From: Pegoplata infirma
Lineage: Eukaryota > Arthropoda > Insecta > Diptera > Anthomyiidae
Assembly: GCA_963921195.1 (NCBI GenBank)
Contig: OY992537.1
Coordinates: 178,019,021 to 178,083,020, forward strand
Reading direction: 5' to 3'
DNA: 64,000 nucleotides
Shown: positions 39,754 to 56,220 of the stretch, piece by piece
Layout of the letters: each line of letters begins with the position of its first letter
Position numbering within the stretch: the stretch's first letter is position 1
Program-made: the position numbers and the translations under genes
The notes under the pieces: model-generated
The model's input: the letters and a program-made list of their open reading frames with translations, nothing else
Told to the model about the DNA's origin: nothing
The model's database searches: none

Positions 39754-39823
39754 GTTTAGATAAATAAATCTTTTTTCGAATATCGAAAATAATTTGTTTT
39801 TCAAAAAACAATTTTGAAAAAAT

Positions 39824-40471
39824 TTACTTTTTAGCGGCTTTTTTGGCAGCTGGCTTCTTTGCTGGAGCAGCCTTTTTAGCTGGTTTGGCAGCAGCAGTTT
39901 TTGCCTTGGGTGCCTTTGGTTTAGTAGCGGGTGCTTTTTTGACGGCTGCTGGTTTTGCTTTAGCTGGTGCCTTTTTGGCGGCAGGTTTTGCTTTAGCTGC
40001 AGTCTTTTTGGCGGCAGATGGTTTCTTTGCAGCGACAGCCTTTTTAGTGGCGGCGGCCTTCTTCTTTTTCTCACCAGCAGCAGCTGTCTTTTTCTTAGCA
40101 GCAGCAGCTTTTGCTACCTTTGGTTTGGAATCTTTGGCTGACAATTTGAATGAACCAGAAGCACCCTTACCTTTAGTTTGAATCAATTTTCCACTGGCAA
40201 CAGAACTGACCAAATATTTTTTGATGAAAGGAGCCAATTTTTGGGCATCTACCTTATATGTACTGACAAGGTATTTCTTAATGGCTTGAATTGATGAACC
40301 ACCACGTTCTTTCAAGGTATTAATGGCAGCATCTACCATTACTTGAGTTGTTGGATGAGATGGAGTAGCGGATGGTTTCTTTGCCTTGGGAGTGGCGGCA
40401 GCTTTTTTACCCTTCTTCTCGGCAGCTGGAGCAGCAGCAACTGGACTTTCAACAACAGCAGAATCTGACAT
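39824..40471 (-). CDS. His1: Histone H1, mosaic copy (unit D)
   Basis: Complete 215-aa H1 with Pro174. The 3' part of the gene follows unit C, but a silent GCA to GCT change near 40084 is shared with unit F, and the flank upstream of the ATG is of the E type (TTTGTTTGTGTATATTTT instead of TTTGTGTGTGTTAGGG). The switch between array subtypes therefore lies inside this gene or just before it. Confidence 0.98.
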   Translation of the reverse strand: MSDSAVVESPVAAAPAAEKKGKKAAATPKAKKPSATPSHPTTQVMVDAAINTLKERGGSSIQAIKKYLVSTYKVDAQKLAPFIKKYLVSSVASGKLIQTKGKGASGSFKLSAKDSKPKVAKAAAAKKKTAAAGEKKKKAAATKKAVAAKKPSAAKKTAAKAKPAAKKAPAKAKPAAVKKAPATKPKAPKAKTAAAKPAKKAAPAKKPAAKKAAKK

Positions 40472-40525
40472 GTTTACTTTTAATTTATTTCACTTGAACA
40501 CTTTTTAAACACAATTTGTATAGCA

Positions 40526-40535
40526 CTTATATTTT
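40526..40535 (-). promoter_or_regulatory. H1 TATA-like box (unit D)
   Basis: AAAATATAAG on the minus strand; the TG tract upstream is interrupted here. Confidence 0.5.
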
Positions 40536-42710
40536 GTTTGTGTATATTTTTTTTAGCTTAGCTTAAGTACAACATATGAGAAGTTCATAGTAGTCCAAAC
40601 AAGAAATTTCTTACATTTTCAGGTAAAACTTGTTAAAAATTTAACAAAAGTTTTTTCGAATTTTTAATTATTTTCACAAGAATTTTTGAAAATTTAATAA
40701 AATTTGTTTTCAATATTATAGATGAGATATTTATGTATGTATTAAATAAGGAAAAACTCAATTTTTCCTAATTAACATCTTTTTATTGACGTTTTAGGTG
40801 GCAGATTGTGAACAATTTTCTATAAAATATTGACAAAATTGGGAAAATTTAATAAATTCTTTCAAAATTTTTACATAATTTTATTAAAATAACAAAATCT
40901 ATCATATATTTTATGAGCTTGATAAAAAATATTAACAAAAAAATAGTTTTTTGATTTTTGAAAATTATTTTAAAATTGACTCTATAATTGTAGATTTTCT
41001 GTATACTGGCTAACTTTTGAGGTAATAATTTAGTTTAATTTTCGTTTTGGAAAAATTAATAAAAAATCAATATTTTAATAAAATTAAAGTTGAATTAGGG
41101 AAAATTCATACAGTTTAAATTAAAAATACTGAAAAATAACTTTATATACGAAAATTCGTTCAAAAACTCTCCAAAATACGCCTTAAACTTTATCTTTGAT
41201 TTTTCCCCTTATAATATAACCATCGGGTAGAATAATTATCTAAAAAATTTTCTTAAAAATTTACAATAATTTTAAAAATTTGCATTAATATCATATGAAT
41301 TTATTTTAAATATGAAAGCATATTTAATTTAATTACATTTTAAAATGTTTTGAGACAAAAAAAGTGGATTTTTGATATTTTTTTTTTTTTATATAATTAC
41401 TTGTTCTTATATTGGAGTTAAAATTCAACTCATTGAATTTAACTAATTTCTAAAGAAATTTAATTGAAATTTTAAACAAAAAAGATAGATTTTATTTTAA
41501 ATAAATATATATTTTAAAATTACCTCAATTTCCGCCACCTAATATAAGTTTATTTGTAAATAATATACTATTGATACACAGCCTTTTATATACTTTTTCT
41601 ACATATAAGAAATTTATATACGTTTTGCCGTCGGCAAACACATCTTTTTTTACTTGAGTACTTCAGTATACAAAATATTACAATACATTAACACAAAATC
41701 CAAATAAAAGAAAATCTATTTTATATTTATTTGTTAAACAAATTAAAGAATATAAAAAAAAAACTAAAATGAATTTGTTTTTAAAAAAATTACATTAAAA
41801 AAATAATGTCTAAACATATGTAAGAATTATATAAAAGAAATTTTCCGACGGCAAAATTAAAATTTTTTCGCAAATTTATATGAAATTTTGTATAAAACTC
41901 TAAAATACTTAATAAAACTCAATATGAATTTGATAATTTGAAAATATCAACTTTTCATAATAATTTAATGGTGAAAAAAGTTTGGCGCCAAACTTAAATT
42001 CGTGAAAATTTATGATTTTTTAATACAACTTGTACATAATATGTTAAAAGTCTACATAAAATTCTATAAAACTGCTTTTGTATTTAAGAAAATGCAAAAT
42101 TTAATGAAAAATAATAACAATAAATTTTCGCGCCAAATGGTTTTTACAGAAATTTTCTGAATTTATATAAAATTTTTTCCAAAACAAATTATGAAATGAA
42201 AGATTTACAATAAAAATAAAAAAATATATAATAAAATACCATAATTTAATGGACAACACAAAAATAAAATTTTCGCGCCAAACAATTATAGCTAAAAATT
42301 CCCACAATATTTTTAAAATATTATCGTATACGACCAATTTTAATAAAACTCAACCAAATATGTTTATACTGTAGCTCAAAAATTTATTTATTTATAAAAA
42401 AAGTATATTTTACAATTTAGCGGCAAATTCATATCACAGAAAAATCTAGTCAAACCCCTAATAAAACTTAGGTAAATATATATAAAAAAATAAACATTTT
42501 TCTTAAAAAAATTAATTTGGCGCCAAAATCTAGTCAAACCCCTAATAAAACTTTGGTAAATAAATAAAAATTAAACATTTATTTAAAAAAAAAAAAAATT
42601 TTGGCGCCAAATTCATATCACAGAAAAATTAACTTTATTAAGAAAAAATATAATAGAAATATTGTAGTTTTTGTTAAAAAAAATTATTCTCTTTTTCAAA
42701 AATATTTTGT

Positions 42711-42726
42711 GGTCCTGAAAAGGACC
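42711..42726 (-). terminator. H3 histone 3' stem-loop (unit E)
   Basis: GGTCCTTTTCAGGACC on the minus strand. Confidence 0.95.
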
Positions 42727-42774
42727 GATTGTTTGAAAAGATGTGGGTATTTCTAGATGATGAAATGTTGTAAT

Positions 42775-43792
<1,018 letters not shown>

Positions 43793-43843
43793 ATTTTATG
43801 GAAAAATAACAAAAAAATATCGACAAATTTTAAAAAAACAATC

Positions 43844-43859
43844 GGTCCTTTTCAGGACC
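43844..43859 (+). terminator. H4 histone 3' stem-loop (unit E)
   Basis: GGTCCTTTTCAGGACC with AAAAGAGA downstream. Confidence 0.95.
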
Positions 43860-45627
43860 ACAAAAACTTTTTTAAAAGAGATTTTACTTGTTTTAAATTA
43901 TACTACTTTTTTTAGAAATTTGTTTTATTTTCAAAAAATTTTAATAATGATAAATTGAATATTTTTTGTTGAAAGCCAAAAATAAAATTTTTGGCGCGAA
44001 AAATATATTTTTCAATATTTTTTATTTTTTTTATGTATAAATTTATTTAAAAGAAGAAAAGAACATGGGACAATTTTTATTAATTTTTTTGTTTTATTCT
44101 TCTAATAGAATACATGATTATTGATAAATAAAATTTTTTGTTAATGACTTTATATTTTTTGGAATTTTAATTTCTCAAGAATTTATTTTTATTTAATATA
44201 GATTTTTTGGCGCGAAAAATTATATCTGTGGTAACATTTAAGTTCTAGACATTTTCTTGGTATATTTTTGATAAATATGATCATACACACACAAACAAAT
44301 CTAAATTTCATAAAAACTCCACCAGCAATGCTATGTACTCACATTAAAAAAACAACAAAAACATCCCTTCATAATATAAAATAAAATGAATGCTTTAAAA
44401 TAACTCTACATGTGTACATACACATGTATGTGCGTATACACAAACGCCATATGCATACAACAAAAAGAAAATCTATAACAAAGCGTACGATCTTTTGTTG
44501 TTTTTAAAGGCAGATGTATGTACATTTGTACATTTATAAAGATGTTTAGAAGAAAAATAAAGAATAATAATTAAATCCTATATGAAAAATTCATGTCTAA
44601 GAAAACAATTTTATATAACAAATGAACATTATCTTCTTATAAAATAATCAAATAAATAACTTAATAAAAAAAAAATAATTTTGTCATAAAATTATATAGA
44701 GAAAAAATAAATACTAAAAAAATTAATAATCTTTTTAATTTTTTCTAAATTTCTATATAAATATTTTTTGAAATAATGAAAAAACAAATATCTAAAGAAA
44801 AGCAGTTCTTTGTGTTACTTCAAAAATATTCATTTAAAACTACTTCATTTTTTTACTACTGTACATTTTAACTCACATTGAAAAAAAAACAACAACATCA
44901 ACTAACAGAACTGGTTTCACTATACAATCGTACACACAAATTAAACGAAAATATTCGTATAATACACACACACACAATTACACACACGGCAAAGAAAATC
45001 TATAACACAGCAAAAGTACAATAATTTGTTGTTGATTTTTTTTTTAGTTGGAACAAATGGAGTTTTTTTTACTGATATTTTGCGCGCCAACATTTTTTTT
45101 ATATCTAATGATGATAATTGAATTAAAAAAAGAGAAAAATTGATTTATTAAAAAAGAAAAAAAATTAGCTCAGTAAAAAAAATAACTACATACAATATAT
45201 ATTTTTCGCGCCAAAAAAAAATAAGAATATTTTTTTTATTGAAAAATGAAAACTGAAAAAAAAATTTCGCGCCAAAAAAAATATATTTATGAATATTTTT
45301 TTTTTTTTTTAATACATATTTAAGAAAAATTTCAATTGAATAAAAAATTATATTTTTTTTCGCGCCAAAAAAAAAAAAAACTAAGAATATATATATTTTT
45401 TAATTTTATTGAAAAATTTAAACTGGAAAAAAAAATTCGCGCCAAAAAAAAATATATTTATGAATAATTTTTTTTTATAATATTTAAGAAAAATTTCAAT
45501 TGAATAAAAAAGTATGTTTTTTTCGCGCCAAAAAAAAATGTTTATATTATGAATAAGTTTTTTTTATTAAATGTAAAAAATAAGTGTAGTTTATGAAAAT
45601 TTGTTCTCTTTTTTAAAAATAATTTGT

Positions 45628-45643
45628 CGTCCTGAAAAGGACG
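45628..45643 (-). terminator. H2A histone 3' stem-loop (unit E)
   Basis: CGTCCTTTTCAGGACG on the minus strand. Confidence 0.92.
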
Positions 45644-45704
45644 GATTGTTTTTAATACGATGGTCTGTAGATAATATTTTTTTTTCCAATTTTTAGTTGT
45701 ATAT

Positions 45705-46358
<654 letters not shown>

Positions 46359-46730
46359 ATGCCTCCTAAAGCAAGTGGTAAAGCAACCAAAAAGGCTGGT
46401 AAAGCTACAAAGAATATTACCAAAACTGACAAGACCAGAAGGAAGAAGCGTAAGGAATCTTATGCCATCTACATTTACAAAGTATTGAAACAAGTACATC
46501 CAGATACTGGTATTTCTTCAAAGGCCATGAGTATCATGAACAGTTTTGTTAATGATATTTTTGAACGTATTGCTGCTGAAGCATCTCGTTTGGCGCAATA
46601 CAACAAACGTTCTACCATCACCAGTCGGGAAATTCAAACTGCTGTCCGTCTATTGTTGCCCGGTGAATTGGCTAAGCACGCTGTTAGTGAAGGTACTAAA
46701 GCCGTCACCAAATATACCAGTTCCAAGTAA
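46359..46730 (+). CDS. His2B: Histone H2B (unit E)
   Basis: Protein identical to B-D; one silent change (Ala GCT to GCG before QYNKR). Confidence 0.99.
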   Translation: MPPKASGKATKKAGKATKNITKTDKTRRKKRKESYAIYIYKVLKQVHPDTGISSKAMSIMNSFVNDIFERIAAEASRLAQYNKRSTITSREIQTAVRLLLPGELAKHAVSEGTKAVTKYTSSK

Positions 46731-46774
46731 ATTGACAACAACCAAAACTACATACTGCGTAAAATTGTATAAAA

Positions 46775-46790
46775 GGCCCTTTTCAGGGCC
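46775..46790 (+). terminator. H2B histone 3' stem-loop (unit E)
   Basis: GGCCCTTTTCAGGGCC with AAAAAAGAGA downstream. Confidence 0.95.
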
Positions 46791-47619
46791 ACAAAATGAA
46801 TTAAAAAAGAGATTTTACTTGTTTTGTTAGACTAACTATTTTTCGTTATTTTCTGTGGGGTTTTTTGCGCGCCAAAATTTTTTTTAATATCTAATGATGA
46901 TGATGATGATGATGAATGAATGAAAAAATAAAATTTTCCCGCCAAAAAAAAAGTATTTGTATATATTAATTTTTTTTTATTATAATTGAATGAAATTTTT
47001 TTCGCGCCAAAAGAAGAGAAATTATTTTAAATTTTCCAAAAATTTAAAAATCTGGCATCATTTTGTTGACTTATGTGCGCTTCTCATAACATCGAATGCT
47101 CAGGAGATAGAATCATTATCAGAAAAAGTCGTCCCCCGACGGCAAAGAGAAAAAGAAAAAAATATTAATGAAAATAAGGTGAAAAATTGCTTTATGATGA
47201 ATGAATAAAGAAGAAGAAAAAAAAATGAAAATATAATTGAATAAAAAAACTATTACTTTTTTTCGAGCCACAAAAAATATTAATGAATTTTTTTTTAGTT
47301 TTAAAGAAAAAACATTAAAAATGTGTATTTATGAATAATTTTTGTTTTAATTTTATTTTTTGTTTAAATTTTATAAAAAAAAATTTTCGCGCCAAAAGAA
47401 GAATTTTAAAGAAAAAACAATTGAATCAAAAAAAAAATGTTTATTTTGCGCCAAAAAAATATTTATGAATATTTTAATTTTAAGAAAAATTATATTAAAT
47501 TAAATAAAAAAATCTATTCGCGCCAAAAAAGATATGAAATAATTGTTTCTTCTTAACTTTAAGGAACCTTTAAAGAAAAAAAATCATAAAAAATATGAAA
47601 AAAATTCTTGAAAATTGAT

Positions 47620-49795
47620 TTTTTTTTATTTTTTGCGCGCCAAAAATATAAAATAAATGAAATTTTTGTAAAATTTAAAAAAAATCATAACAGTAAGAAA
47701 ATTATAGTAAAATCGTCAAAAAAAATACTAAAAAATTGGGAATTTTTAAAAATAGAGATTTTTGCGCGCCAAAAATATAAAAAATAAATACAAATTTTTA
47801 AAAATCTTAAAAATAATAGTAAATTCGACAAAAATTACTGAAAAATCAAGAATTTTAGTTTTTTTTATACTTTTTTTTGCGCGCCAAAAATATAAACTAA
47901 ATGAAAATTAAAAAAAAAAATAAGAAGAATTGTAGTAAAATCGACGAAAAATTACTTAAAAATAAGGATTTTTTTTAAAAATAGAGATTTTTGTGCACCA
48001 AAAATACATAATAAATAAAAATTTAAAAAAATAATAATAAAATCGGCGAAAATGACTGATAAATTGAGAATTTTTATTTTTTGCGCGCCAAAAATGTATA
48101 ATAAATAAAAATTTTGTAAAATTTAAAAAACTCGCAAAAGTAAGAAAGTTTTAAGTAAAATCGGCGAAAAATTAGGTAAAAATTGGAAAAAATTAAAAAT
48201 TTAGATTTTTACGCGCCAAATTAAAAAATTAATGAAAATTTCAAAAAAAAAATCATGAAAAAACTAGTAAAATCGGCCAAAATTACTAAAATTAGAGAAT
48301 TTTTATTTTTTGCGCGCCAAAAAATGTATAATAAATTAAAATTTTCAAAAAATCCTAAAATGTAGGAAAATAATATAGTAAACTTGGCGAAAAACTAGTA
48401 AAATTTTGGAAAATTTTTAAAAATAGAGATTTTTGCGCGCCAAAATATAAAATGAAAATAAATTTAAAAAAATCATAAAAAACTTGTAAAATAGGAGAAA
48501 ATTACTAAAAAAATTGAGAATTTTTATTTTTTACGCGCCAAAAAAGTATAATAAATTTAAATTTTGTAAAATTTACAAAAAATCCTAAAAAGTACGAAAA
48601 AATATAGTAAAATCGGCGAAAAATTTGTGAAATATTAGAAAATTTTAAAAATGGAGATTTTTGCGCGCCAAAAGAAAAAATAAATTAAAATTAAAAAAAA
48701 TCGTAAAAAACTAGTAAAATAGGAGAAAATTACTAAAAAAATTGAGAATTTTTTTTTTACGCGCCAAAAAAGTATAATAAATTAAAATTTTGTAAAATTT
48801 ACAAAAAATCATAAAACGTAGGAAAAAATATAGTAAAATTGGCGAAAAATTAGTGAAATATTGGAAAATTTAAAAAAATAGAGATTTTTGCGCGCCAAAA
48901 GAAAAAATAAATTTAAATTAAAAAAACTCGTAAAAAACTAGTAAAATGGAAGAAAATTTATAAAAAAAAAAAAATATAATTTTTATTTTTTAAGCGCCAA
49001 AAAAGTATAATAAATTTAAAATTTGTAAAATTTACAAAAAATCATAAAAAGTAGGAAAAAATATAGTAAAATTGGCGAAAAATTAGTGAAATATTGGAAA
49101 ATTTTTAAAAATAGAGATTTTTGCGCGCCAAAAATATAAAATAAATAAAAATTTCAAAAAATTATTAGAAAAAATAATAAAACCGGCGAAAATGACTGAG
49201 AAATTGAGAATTATTATTTTTACGCATCAAAAATGTATAAAAAATTAAATTTTTGTAAAATTTACAAAAAAATCCTAAAAATTAAGAAAAATTATAGTAA
49301 AATCGGAAAAAAAATTGTGAAAAATTGGAAAAATAAAGATTTTTGCGCGCCAAAAAATACAAAAATTTCAAAAAATCGTTAAAAAAAATAGTAAAATCGA
49401 CAAAAATTACTTAAAAAAATTGGGAATATGGATAATAAATTAAAATTTTTACAAAATTTAAAAAAATCCTAGAAAGTAGGAAAAATTATAGTTAAATCGG
49501 TGAAAAAAATTAGTGAAAAATTTTAAAAATAGAGATTTTTGCGCGGCAAAAATATAAAAATTTAAAAAAATAGTAAAATCGGCAAAAATTACTGAAAAAT
49601 ACCTAAAAAGTAGGAAAAATTATTGTTAAATCGGTAGAAAATGAGTGAAAATTTAAAAAGTTTTTTTTGCGCGCCAAAAATATATAATAAATAAAATTTA
49701 AAAAAAAATCATAAAAAAAATGTAAAATCGATGAAAAATTACTGAAAATTAAGAATTTTATTTTTTTTTATAATTTTTAAGCGCAAAAAATATAT
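47620..49795. repeat. GCGCGCC tandem subrepeat array (unit E)
   Basis: Fewer monomers than B-D; first core at 47635-47641. One core reads GCGCGGC near 49543. Confidence 0.88.
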
Positions 49796-50069
49796 CATTT
49801 ATGAAAAATTAAATTGAAAAAATTGGAAATTTCACAAAATAGTAAAAAAAAATTAAGGAAATTTATAAAAATTTCGTACTACAGAGAAAATTGAACAAAA
49901 TTTTTACAAAAATTATAAAAAATACTGAAAAATTTAGAAATTTCAGAAAAAAATAATAAAAAATATTAAAACTGGAAAAATCATTGGAAAAAATTTGTAA
50001 ATTTATAATAAAAAAAAAAAAATGATGAATTGAAAAGTTACTAGGAAAACAAACTAAAAAATCTACATT

Positions 50070-50102
50070 GCCGACGGCAAAACACTATTTTTTGCCGTCG
50101 GC
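50070..50102. repeat. GCCGACGGC inverted repeat (unit E)
   Basis: Perfect 12-bp arms; the loop differs from B by one base. Confidence 0.85.
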
Positions 50103-50382
50103 TAATTTAAGAAGAAAAAATATATATAAACTACAAAAGTACTTACTTCATAGGTAGAAAATTACTCTTAAGTGTTAAATATTTGATGCACTTTCAATTT
50201 TGTACTATATAATCTAAATTTTACCTAATTTGTTTATTTACGTTATTCTTTTATGATACCCAACTTGTGTTTTGCCGACGGCAATTTAACTAATTTATAT
50301 ATTTTTTCCTAGAAATTGTATTTTATAGGTAGACAAAATAAGTTTAATATGTTATTTAATCTCTTTTTTGTAAATATTTTGT

Positions 50383-50398
50383 AGCCCTGAAAAGGGCT
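50383..50398 (-). terminator. H1 histone 3' stem-loop (unit E)
   Basis: AGCCCTTTTCAGGGCT on the minus strand. Confidence 0.93.
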
Positions 50399-50468
50399 GT
50401 TTAGATAAATAAATCTTTTTTCGAATATCGAAAATAATTTGGTTTTCAAAAAACAATTTTGAAAAAAT

Positions 50469-51116
50469 TTACTTTTTAGCGGCTTTTTTGGCAGCTGGCT
50501 TCTTTGCTGGAGCAGCCTTTTTAGCTGGTTTGGCAGCAGCAGTTTTTGCCTTGGGTGCCTTTGGTTTAGTAGCGGGTGCTTTTTTGACGGCTGCTGGTTT
50601 TGCTTTAGCTGGTGCCTTTTTGGCGGCAGGTTTTGCTTTAGCTGCAGTCTTTTTGGCGGCAGATGGTTTCTTTGCAGCGACAGCCTTTTTAGTGGCGGCG
50701 GCCTTCTTCTTTTTCTCACCAGCAGCAGCAGTCTTTTTCTTAGCAGCAGCAGCTTTTGCTACCTTTGGTTTGGAATCTTTGGCTGACAATTTGAATGAAC
50801 CAGAAGCACCCTTACCTTTAGTTTGAATCAATTTTCCACTGGCAACAGAACTGACCAAATATTTTTTGATGAAAGGAGCCAATTTTTGGGCATCTACCTT
50901 ATATGTACTGACAAGGTATTTCTTAATGGCTTGAATTGATGAACCACCACGTTCTTTCAAGGTATTAATGGCAGCATCTACCATTACTTGAGTTGTTGGA
51001 TGAGATGGAGTAGCGGATGGTTTCTTTGCCTTGGGAGTGGCGGCAGCTTTTTTACCCTTCTTCTCGGCAGCTGGAGCAGCGGCAACTGGACTTTCAACAA
51101 CAGCAGAATCTGACAT
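50469..51116 (-). CDS. His1: Histone H1 (unit E)
   Basis: Complete 215-aa H1, Pro174. One silent Ala change near the N-terminus (GCT/GCC class codon at about 51081), and the base before the ATG differs (AATATG instead of AACATG). Confidence 0.98.
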   Translation of the reverse strand: MSDSAVVESPVAAAPAAEKKGKKAAATPKAKKPSATPSHPTTQVMVDAAINTLKERGGSSIQAIKKYLVSTYKVDAQKLAPFIKKYLVSSVASGKLIQTKGKGASGSFKLSAKDSKPKVAKAAAAKKKTAAAGEKKKKAAATKKAVAAKKPSAAKKTAAKAKPAAKKAPAKAKPAAVKKAPATKPKAPKAKTAAAKPAKKAAPAKKPAAKKAAKK

Positions 51117-51170
51117 ATTTACTTTTATTTTATTTCACTTGAACACTTTTTAAACACAATTTGTATAGCA

Positions 51171-51180
51171 CTTATATTTT
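51171..51180 (-). promoter_or_regulatory. H1 TATA-like box (unit E)
   Basis: AAAATATAAG on the minus strand. Confidence 0.5.
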
Positions 51181-53345
51181 GTTTGTGTATATTTTTTTTT
51201 TTAGCTTAAGTAAAACATATGAGAAGTTCATAGTAGTCCAAACAAGAAATTTCTTACATTTTCAGGTAAAACTTGTTTAAAATTTAACAAAAGTTTTTTC
51301 GAATTTTTAATTATTTTCACAAGAATTTTTGAAAATTTAATAAAATTTGTTTTCAGTATTATAGATGAGATATTTAAGTATGTGTTAAAAAAGTAAAAAC
51401 TGAATTTTTCCTAATTAACATCTTTTTATTGACGTTTTAGGTGGCAGATTGTGAAAAATTTTCTATAAAATATTGACAAAATTGGGAAAATTTAATAAAT
51501 TCCTTCAAAATTTTTACATTATTTTATTAAAATATCAAAATCTATTATATATTTCATAAGATTGATAAAAAATATTAACAAAAAACTTGTTTTTTGATTT
51601 TTGAAAATTATTTTAAAATTGACTCTATAATTGTAGATTTTCTGTATACTGGCTAACTTTTGAGGTAATAATTTAGTTTAATTTTCGTTTTGGAAAAATT
51701 AATAAAAAATCAATATTTTAATAAAATTAAATTTGAATTTGGTAAAATTCATATAGTTTAAATTAAAAATACTGAAAAATAACTTTTTATACGAAAATTC
51801 GTTCAAAAACTCTTCAAAATATGCTTTAAACTTTATCTTTGATTCTTTCCCTTATAATATGTATAACCATCGGGTAGAATAATTATCTATAGAATTTTCT
51901 TAAAAATTTACAATAATTTTAAAAATTTGCATTAATATCATATGAATTCATTTAAAATATGAAAACATATTTAATTTAATTACATTTTAAAATGTTTTGA
52001 GACAAAAAAGTGGATTTTTGATATTTTTTTTTGATATAATTAATTGTTCTTGTATTGGAGTTAAAATTCAACTCATTGAATTTAACTAATTTCTAAAGAA
52101 ATTTAATTGAAATTTTAAACAAAAAAGATAGATTTTATTTTAAATAAATATATATTTTAAAATTACCTCAATTTCCGCCACCTAATATAAGTTTATTTGA
52201 AAATAATATACTATTGATACACAGCCTTTTATATACTTTTTCTACATATAAGAAATTTATATACGTTTTGCCGTCGGCAAACACAACTTTTTTACTTGAG
52301 TACTTCAGTATACAGTATATAACAATACATTAACACAACGTCTAAATAAATGGAAATCTATTTTATATTTATTTGTTAAACAAATTAAAGAATATAAAAA
52401 AAAAAACTAAAATGAATTTGTTTTTAAAAACTCCATTAAAAAAATAATGTCTAAATCTATGTAAGAATTATATAAAATAAATTTTCCGACGGCAAAATTA
52501 ACATTTTTTCGCAAATTTATATGAAATTTTGTATAAAACTCTAAAATACTTAATAAAACTCAATATTAATTTGATAATTTGAAAAATATCAACTTTTCAT
52601 AATAATTTAATGATGAAAAAAGTTTGGCGCCAAACTTAAATTCGTGAAAATTTATGATTTTTTAATACAACTTGTACATAATATGTTTAAAGTCTACATA
52701 AAATTCTATAAAACTGCTTTAGTATTTAAGAAATGGCAAAATTTAATGAAAAATAATAACAATAAATTTTCGCGCCAAAAGGTTTTTACAGAAATTTTCT
52801 GAATTTATATAAAATTTTTTCCAAAAAAAATTATGAAATGAAAGATTTACAATAAAAATAAAAAAAATATATAATAAAATACCATAATTTAATGGACAAC
52901 ACAAAAATAAAATTTTCGCGCCAAACAATTATAGCTAAAAATTCCCACAATATTTTTAAAATATTATCGTATACGACCAATTTTAATAAAACTCAACCAA
53001 ATATGTTTATACTGTATCTTAAAAATTTATTTATAAAAAAAGTATTATTTTACAATTTGGCGCCAAAATCATATAACAGAAAAATCTAGTCAAACTCCTA
53101 ATAAAACTTAGGTAAATATATATAAAAAATAAACATTTTTCTTAAAAAAATTAATTTGGCGCCAAAATCTAGTCAAACCCCTAATAAAACTTTGGTAAAT
53201 AAATAAAAATTAAACATTTATTAAAAAAAAAAAATTTTGGCGCCAAATTCATATCACAGAAAAATTAACTTTATTAAGAAAAAATATAATAGAAATATTG
53301 TAGTTTTTGTTAAAAAAATTATTCTCTTTTTCAAAAATATTTTGT

Positions 53346-53361
53346 GGTCCTGAAAAGGACC
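53346..53361 (-). terminator. H3 histone 3' stem-loop (unit F)
   Basis: GGTCCTTTTCAGGACC on the minus strand. Confidence 0.95.
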
Positions 53362-53409
53362 GATTGTTTGAAAAGATGTGGGTATTTCTAGATGATGAAA
53401 TGTTGTAAT

Positions 53410-54427
<1,018 letters not shown>

Positions 54428-54478
54428 ATTTTATGGAAAAATAACAAAAAAATATCGACAAATTTTAAAAAAACAATC

Positions 54479-54494
54479 GGTCCTTTTCAGGACC
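54479..54494 (+). terminator. H4 histone 3' stem-loop (unit F)
   Basis: GGTCCTTTTCAGGACC with AAAAGAGA downstream. Confidence 0.95.
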
Positions 54495-56220
54495 ACAAAA
54501 ACTTTTTTAAAAGAGATTTTACTTGTTTTAAATTATACTACTTTTTTTAGAAATTTGTTTTATTTTCAAAAAATTTTAATAATGATAAATTGAATATTTT
54601 TTGTTGAAAGCCAAAAATAAAATTTTTGGCGCGAAAAATATATTTTTCAATATTTTTTATTTTTTTTATGTATAAATTTATTTAAAAGAAGAAAAGAACA
54701 TGGGACAATTTTTATTAATTTTTTTGTTTTATTCTTCTAATAGAATACATGATTATTGATAAATAAAATTTTTTGTTAATGACTTTATATTTTTTGGAAT
54801 TTTAATTTCTCAAGAATTTATTTTTATTTAATATAGATTTTTTGGCGCGAAAAATTATATCTGTGGTAACATTTAAGTTCTAGACATTTTCTTGGTATAT
54901 TTTTGATAAATATGATCATACACACACAAACAAATCTAAATTTCATAAAAACTCCACCAGCAATGCTATGTACTCACATTAAAAAAACAACAAAAACATC
55001 CCTTCATAATATAAAATAAAATGAATGCTTTAAAATAACTCTACATGTGTACATACACATGTATGTGCGTATACACAAACGCCATATGCATACAACAAAA
55101 AGAAAATCTATAACAAAGCGTACGATCTTTTGTTGTTTTTAAAGGCAGATGTATGTACATTTGTACATTTATAAAGATGTTTAGAAGAAAAATAAAGAAT
55201 AATAATTAAATCCTATATGAAAAATTCATGTCTAAGAAAACAATTTTATATAACAAATGAACATTATCTTCTTATAAAATAATCAAATAAATAACTTAAT
55301 AAAAAAAAAATAATTTTGTCATAAAATTATATAGAGAAAAAATAAATACTAAAAAAATTAATAATCTTTTTAATTTTTTCTAAATTTCTATATAAATATT
55401 TTTTAACATAATGAAAAAAAAAATATCTAAAGAAAAGCAATTCTTTGTGTTACTTACTTCAAAAATATTCATTTAAAACTACTTCATTTTTTTACTACTG
55501 TACATTTTAACTCACATTGAAAAAAAAACAACAACATCAACTAACAGAACTGGTTTCACTATACAATCGTACACACAAATTAAACGAAAATATTCGTATA
55601 ATACACACACAATCACACACACGACGAAGAAAATCTATAACACAGCAAAAGTACAATAATTTGTTGTTGATTTTTTTTTATTTGGAACAAATGGAGTTTT
55701 TTTACTGATTTTTTGCGCGCCAACATTATTTTTATATCTAATGATAATTGAATTTAAAAAAGAGAAAAATTGATTTATTAAAAAAGAATAAATCAAAAAA
55801 AAAAAACTAAGAATAAGAAAAAAAAAAACTAAGAATATTTTTTTATTGAAAAATTAAAACTGAAAAGAAATTTTCGCGCCAAAAAATATATTTATGAATA
55901 ATTTTTTTTTTTTTTTGATACATATTTAAGAAAAATTTCAATTGAATAAAAAATTATATTTTTTTTCGCGCCAAAAAAAAAAACTAAGAATATTTTTTTT
56001 TTTTTGGAATTTTATTGAAAAATTGAAAATGAAAAAAAAAAAAAAATTCGCGCCAAAAAAAATATAGTTATGAATATTTAAGAAAAATTTCAAGTGAATA
56101 AAAAAGTATTATTTTTTTCGCGCCAAAAAAAAAATGTCTGTTATGAATATATTTTTTTATTAAATGTAAAAAATAAGAGTAGTTTATGAAAATTTGTTCT
56201 CTTTTTTAAAAATAATTTGT

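Larger units (their letters stand above)
35683..39823. other. H2B-H1 intergenic spacer (unit D)
   Basis: 4141 bp, very close to unit C. (ATG)12 at 35835-35870. One array core is changed to GCGAGCC near 37790, and there is a 1-bp deletion near 39075. No gene. Confidence 0.9.
40472..42774. other. H1-H3 intergenic spacer (D/E)
   Basis: 2303 bp of the E/F subtype. Block with inverted ends at 40794-41542, GCCGTCGGC palindrome near 41626, TTTGGCGCCAAA palindrome near 41981, E2F-like cores near 42126 and 42271. The 82-bp pair upstream of H3 is present with more drift. No gene. Confidence 0.9.
43793..45704. other. H4-H2A intergenic spacer (unit E)
   Basis: 1912 bp. The left 970 bp match unit F closely; the TACTTAAGTACA palindrome of B-D is deleted. 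The right part has an extra TTTCGCGCCAAAA segment compared with B (cores near 45208, 45267, 45360, 45437 and 45524). No gene. Confidence 0.9.
46731..50468. other. H2B-H1 intergenic spacer (unit E)
   Basis: 3738 bp, the shortest version. (ATG)7 at 46894-46914; the segment after it is rearranged relative to B-D, and several array monomers are missing or shortened. The core near 50273 is a full GCCGACGGC, where B-D read GGCGACGGC. No gene. Confidence 0.9.
51117..53409. other. H1-H3 intergenic spacer (E/F)
   Basis: 2293 bp, E/F subtype. Block with inverted ends at 51437-52185, GCCGTCGGC palindrome near 52270, TTTGGCGCCAAA near 52622, 53056, 53156 and 53238. The site near 53056 is a full TTTGGCGCCAAA, where B-D have only TTTGGCGGTAAA. 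No gene. Confidence 0.9.
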
